From assembly GCA_002436105.1 (NCBI GenBank), contig DIXU01000016.1:1-12638 (forward strand): a stretch of 12,638 nt of DNA, in the 5' to 3' direction. The number at the start of each line of letters is the position of its first letter. The first letter of the stretch is position 1. Shown in pieces: positions 12,413 through 12,638 of the stretch. The stretch is from Candidatus Aminicenantes bacterium UBA6072 (GTDB taxonomy: Bacteria > Acidobacteriota > Aminicenantia > UBA2199). The translations under genes were made by a program, and so were the position numbers. Below the pieces are notes generated by a model. The model was not told the DNA's origin, did no database searches, and saw only the letters and a program-made list of their open reading frames with translations.

Positions 12413-12638
12413 ATGGGAAAAGAGAAATTTGATCGTAACAAGCCGCATTTGAATATCGGTACGATCGGGCACGTGGACCACGGCAAGACGACGCTGACGG
12501 CGGCGATCACCAAGGTGCTGAGCAAGGTGAACGACAAGGTGAAGTACCGTGATTTCTGGAGCATCGACAACGCGCCGGAGGAGAAGGAGCGTGGGATCAC
12601 GATCCAGATCGCACACGTGGAGTACGAGACGAAGGAGC
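12413..12638 (+). CDS. tuf: Elongation factor Tu (5' part, cut by the window end)
   Basis: Seventy-five codons plus one base are visible of a gene normally about 395-400 codons long; no stop is reached. The translation begins MGKEKFDRNKPHLNIGTIGH and carries the G1/P-loop GHVDHGKT (19-26) and the switch I block IDNAPEEKERGITI with the magnesium-binding Thr63. EF-Tu delivers aminoacyl-tRNA to the ribosome as a GTP complex in the cytoplasm. A perfect AGGAGG at 12402-12407, 5 nt before the ATG, sets the start. It follows four tRNA genes in the order known from E. coli tufB and is probably transcribed from the 11973-12002 promoter. The visible N-terminus looks like acidobacterial-type EF-Tu, judged from memory only. 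Confidence 0.97.
   Translation, partial: MGKEKFDRNKPHLNIGTIGHVDHGKTTLTAAITKVLSKVNDKVKYRDFWSIDNAPEEKERGITIQIAHVEYETKE

Overview
This 12.6 kb window is chromosomal bacterial DNA. Its genes are GC-rich and are separated by AT-richer, repeat-laden intergenic stretches. The visible EF-Tu N-terminus, the giant two-component-regulator-type propeller sensor, the scattered low-complexity intergenic repeats and the anaerobic enzyme set would fit an uncultured lineage near Acidobacteriota or Aminicenantota. That placement is an inference from protein flavour, not a phylogenetic result. No phage, transposase, integrase, plasmid or CRISPR signal is visible.

Layout, left to right. (1) 135-1670 (+) encodes a stand-alone FMN-binding glutamate-synthase-like oxidoreductase. 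It faces, tail to tail, nikR (1723-2142, -), the nickel-responsive repressor. (2) About 550 bp of repeats and promoter DNA (2143-2688) separates nikR from a divergent three-gene run on the + strand. The run comprises a 930-residue membrane-spanning sensor with 14 propeller blades, a Y_Y_Y domain and a LuxR-type HTH (2689-5481); a secreted parallel beta-helix protein (5582-6904); and a membrane-anchored protein of the reductive dehalogenase family with three N-terminal helices, no Tat signal and two ferredoxin-type 4Fe-4S motifs (6964-8328). (3) Tail to tail with that run is a minus-strand pair whose genes overlap by 23 bp: a regulator with two MerR-type HTH domains (10513-9773) followed by a B12-binding radical SAM enzyme (9795-8353). 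A candidate MerR-type promoter with a 19-bp spacer precedes the pair. (4) A roughly 250-bp repeat element, largely an imperfect inverted repeat, lies at 10649-10902. Next comes a minus-strand alkaline-phosphatase-superfamily metalloenzyme (11855-10914). (5) The right end holds a strong + strand promoter, four tRNA genes in the order Thr(UGU)-Tyr(GUA)-Gly(UCC)-Thr(GGU), and the first 75 codons of tuf (EF-Tu). As recalled, the E. coli thrU-tyrU-glyT-thrT-tufB locus has the same order and anticodons.

Working relationships. The MerR-like gene and the radical SAM gene are very probably co-transcribed and translationally coupled. The propeller-LuxR protein could act as a one-component membrane sensor for its downstream neighbours, but this is inferred from adjacency only. 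The dehalogenase-like protein and the radical SAM protein, which are convergent neighbours, both belong to corrinoid-using families. The most unusual items are the Tat-less membrane-anchored dehalogenase-family protein, the kinase-less propeller-LuxR sensor, the tandem-MerR/radical-SAM unit, and a perfect 17-bp palindrome lying in the spacer of a candidate promoter upstream of the tRNA-tuf cluster.
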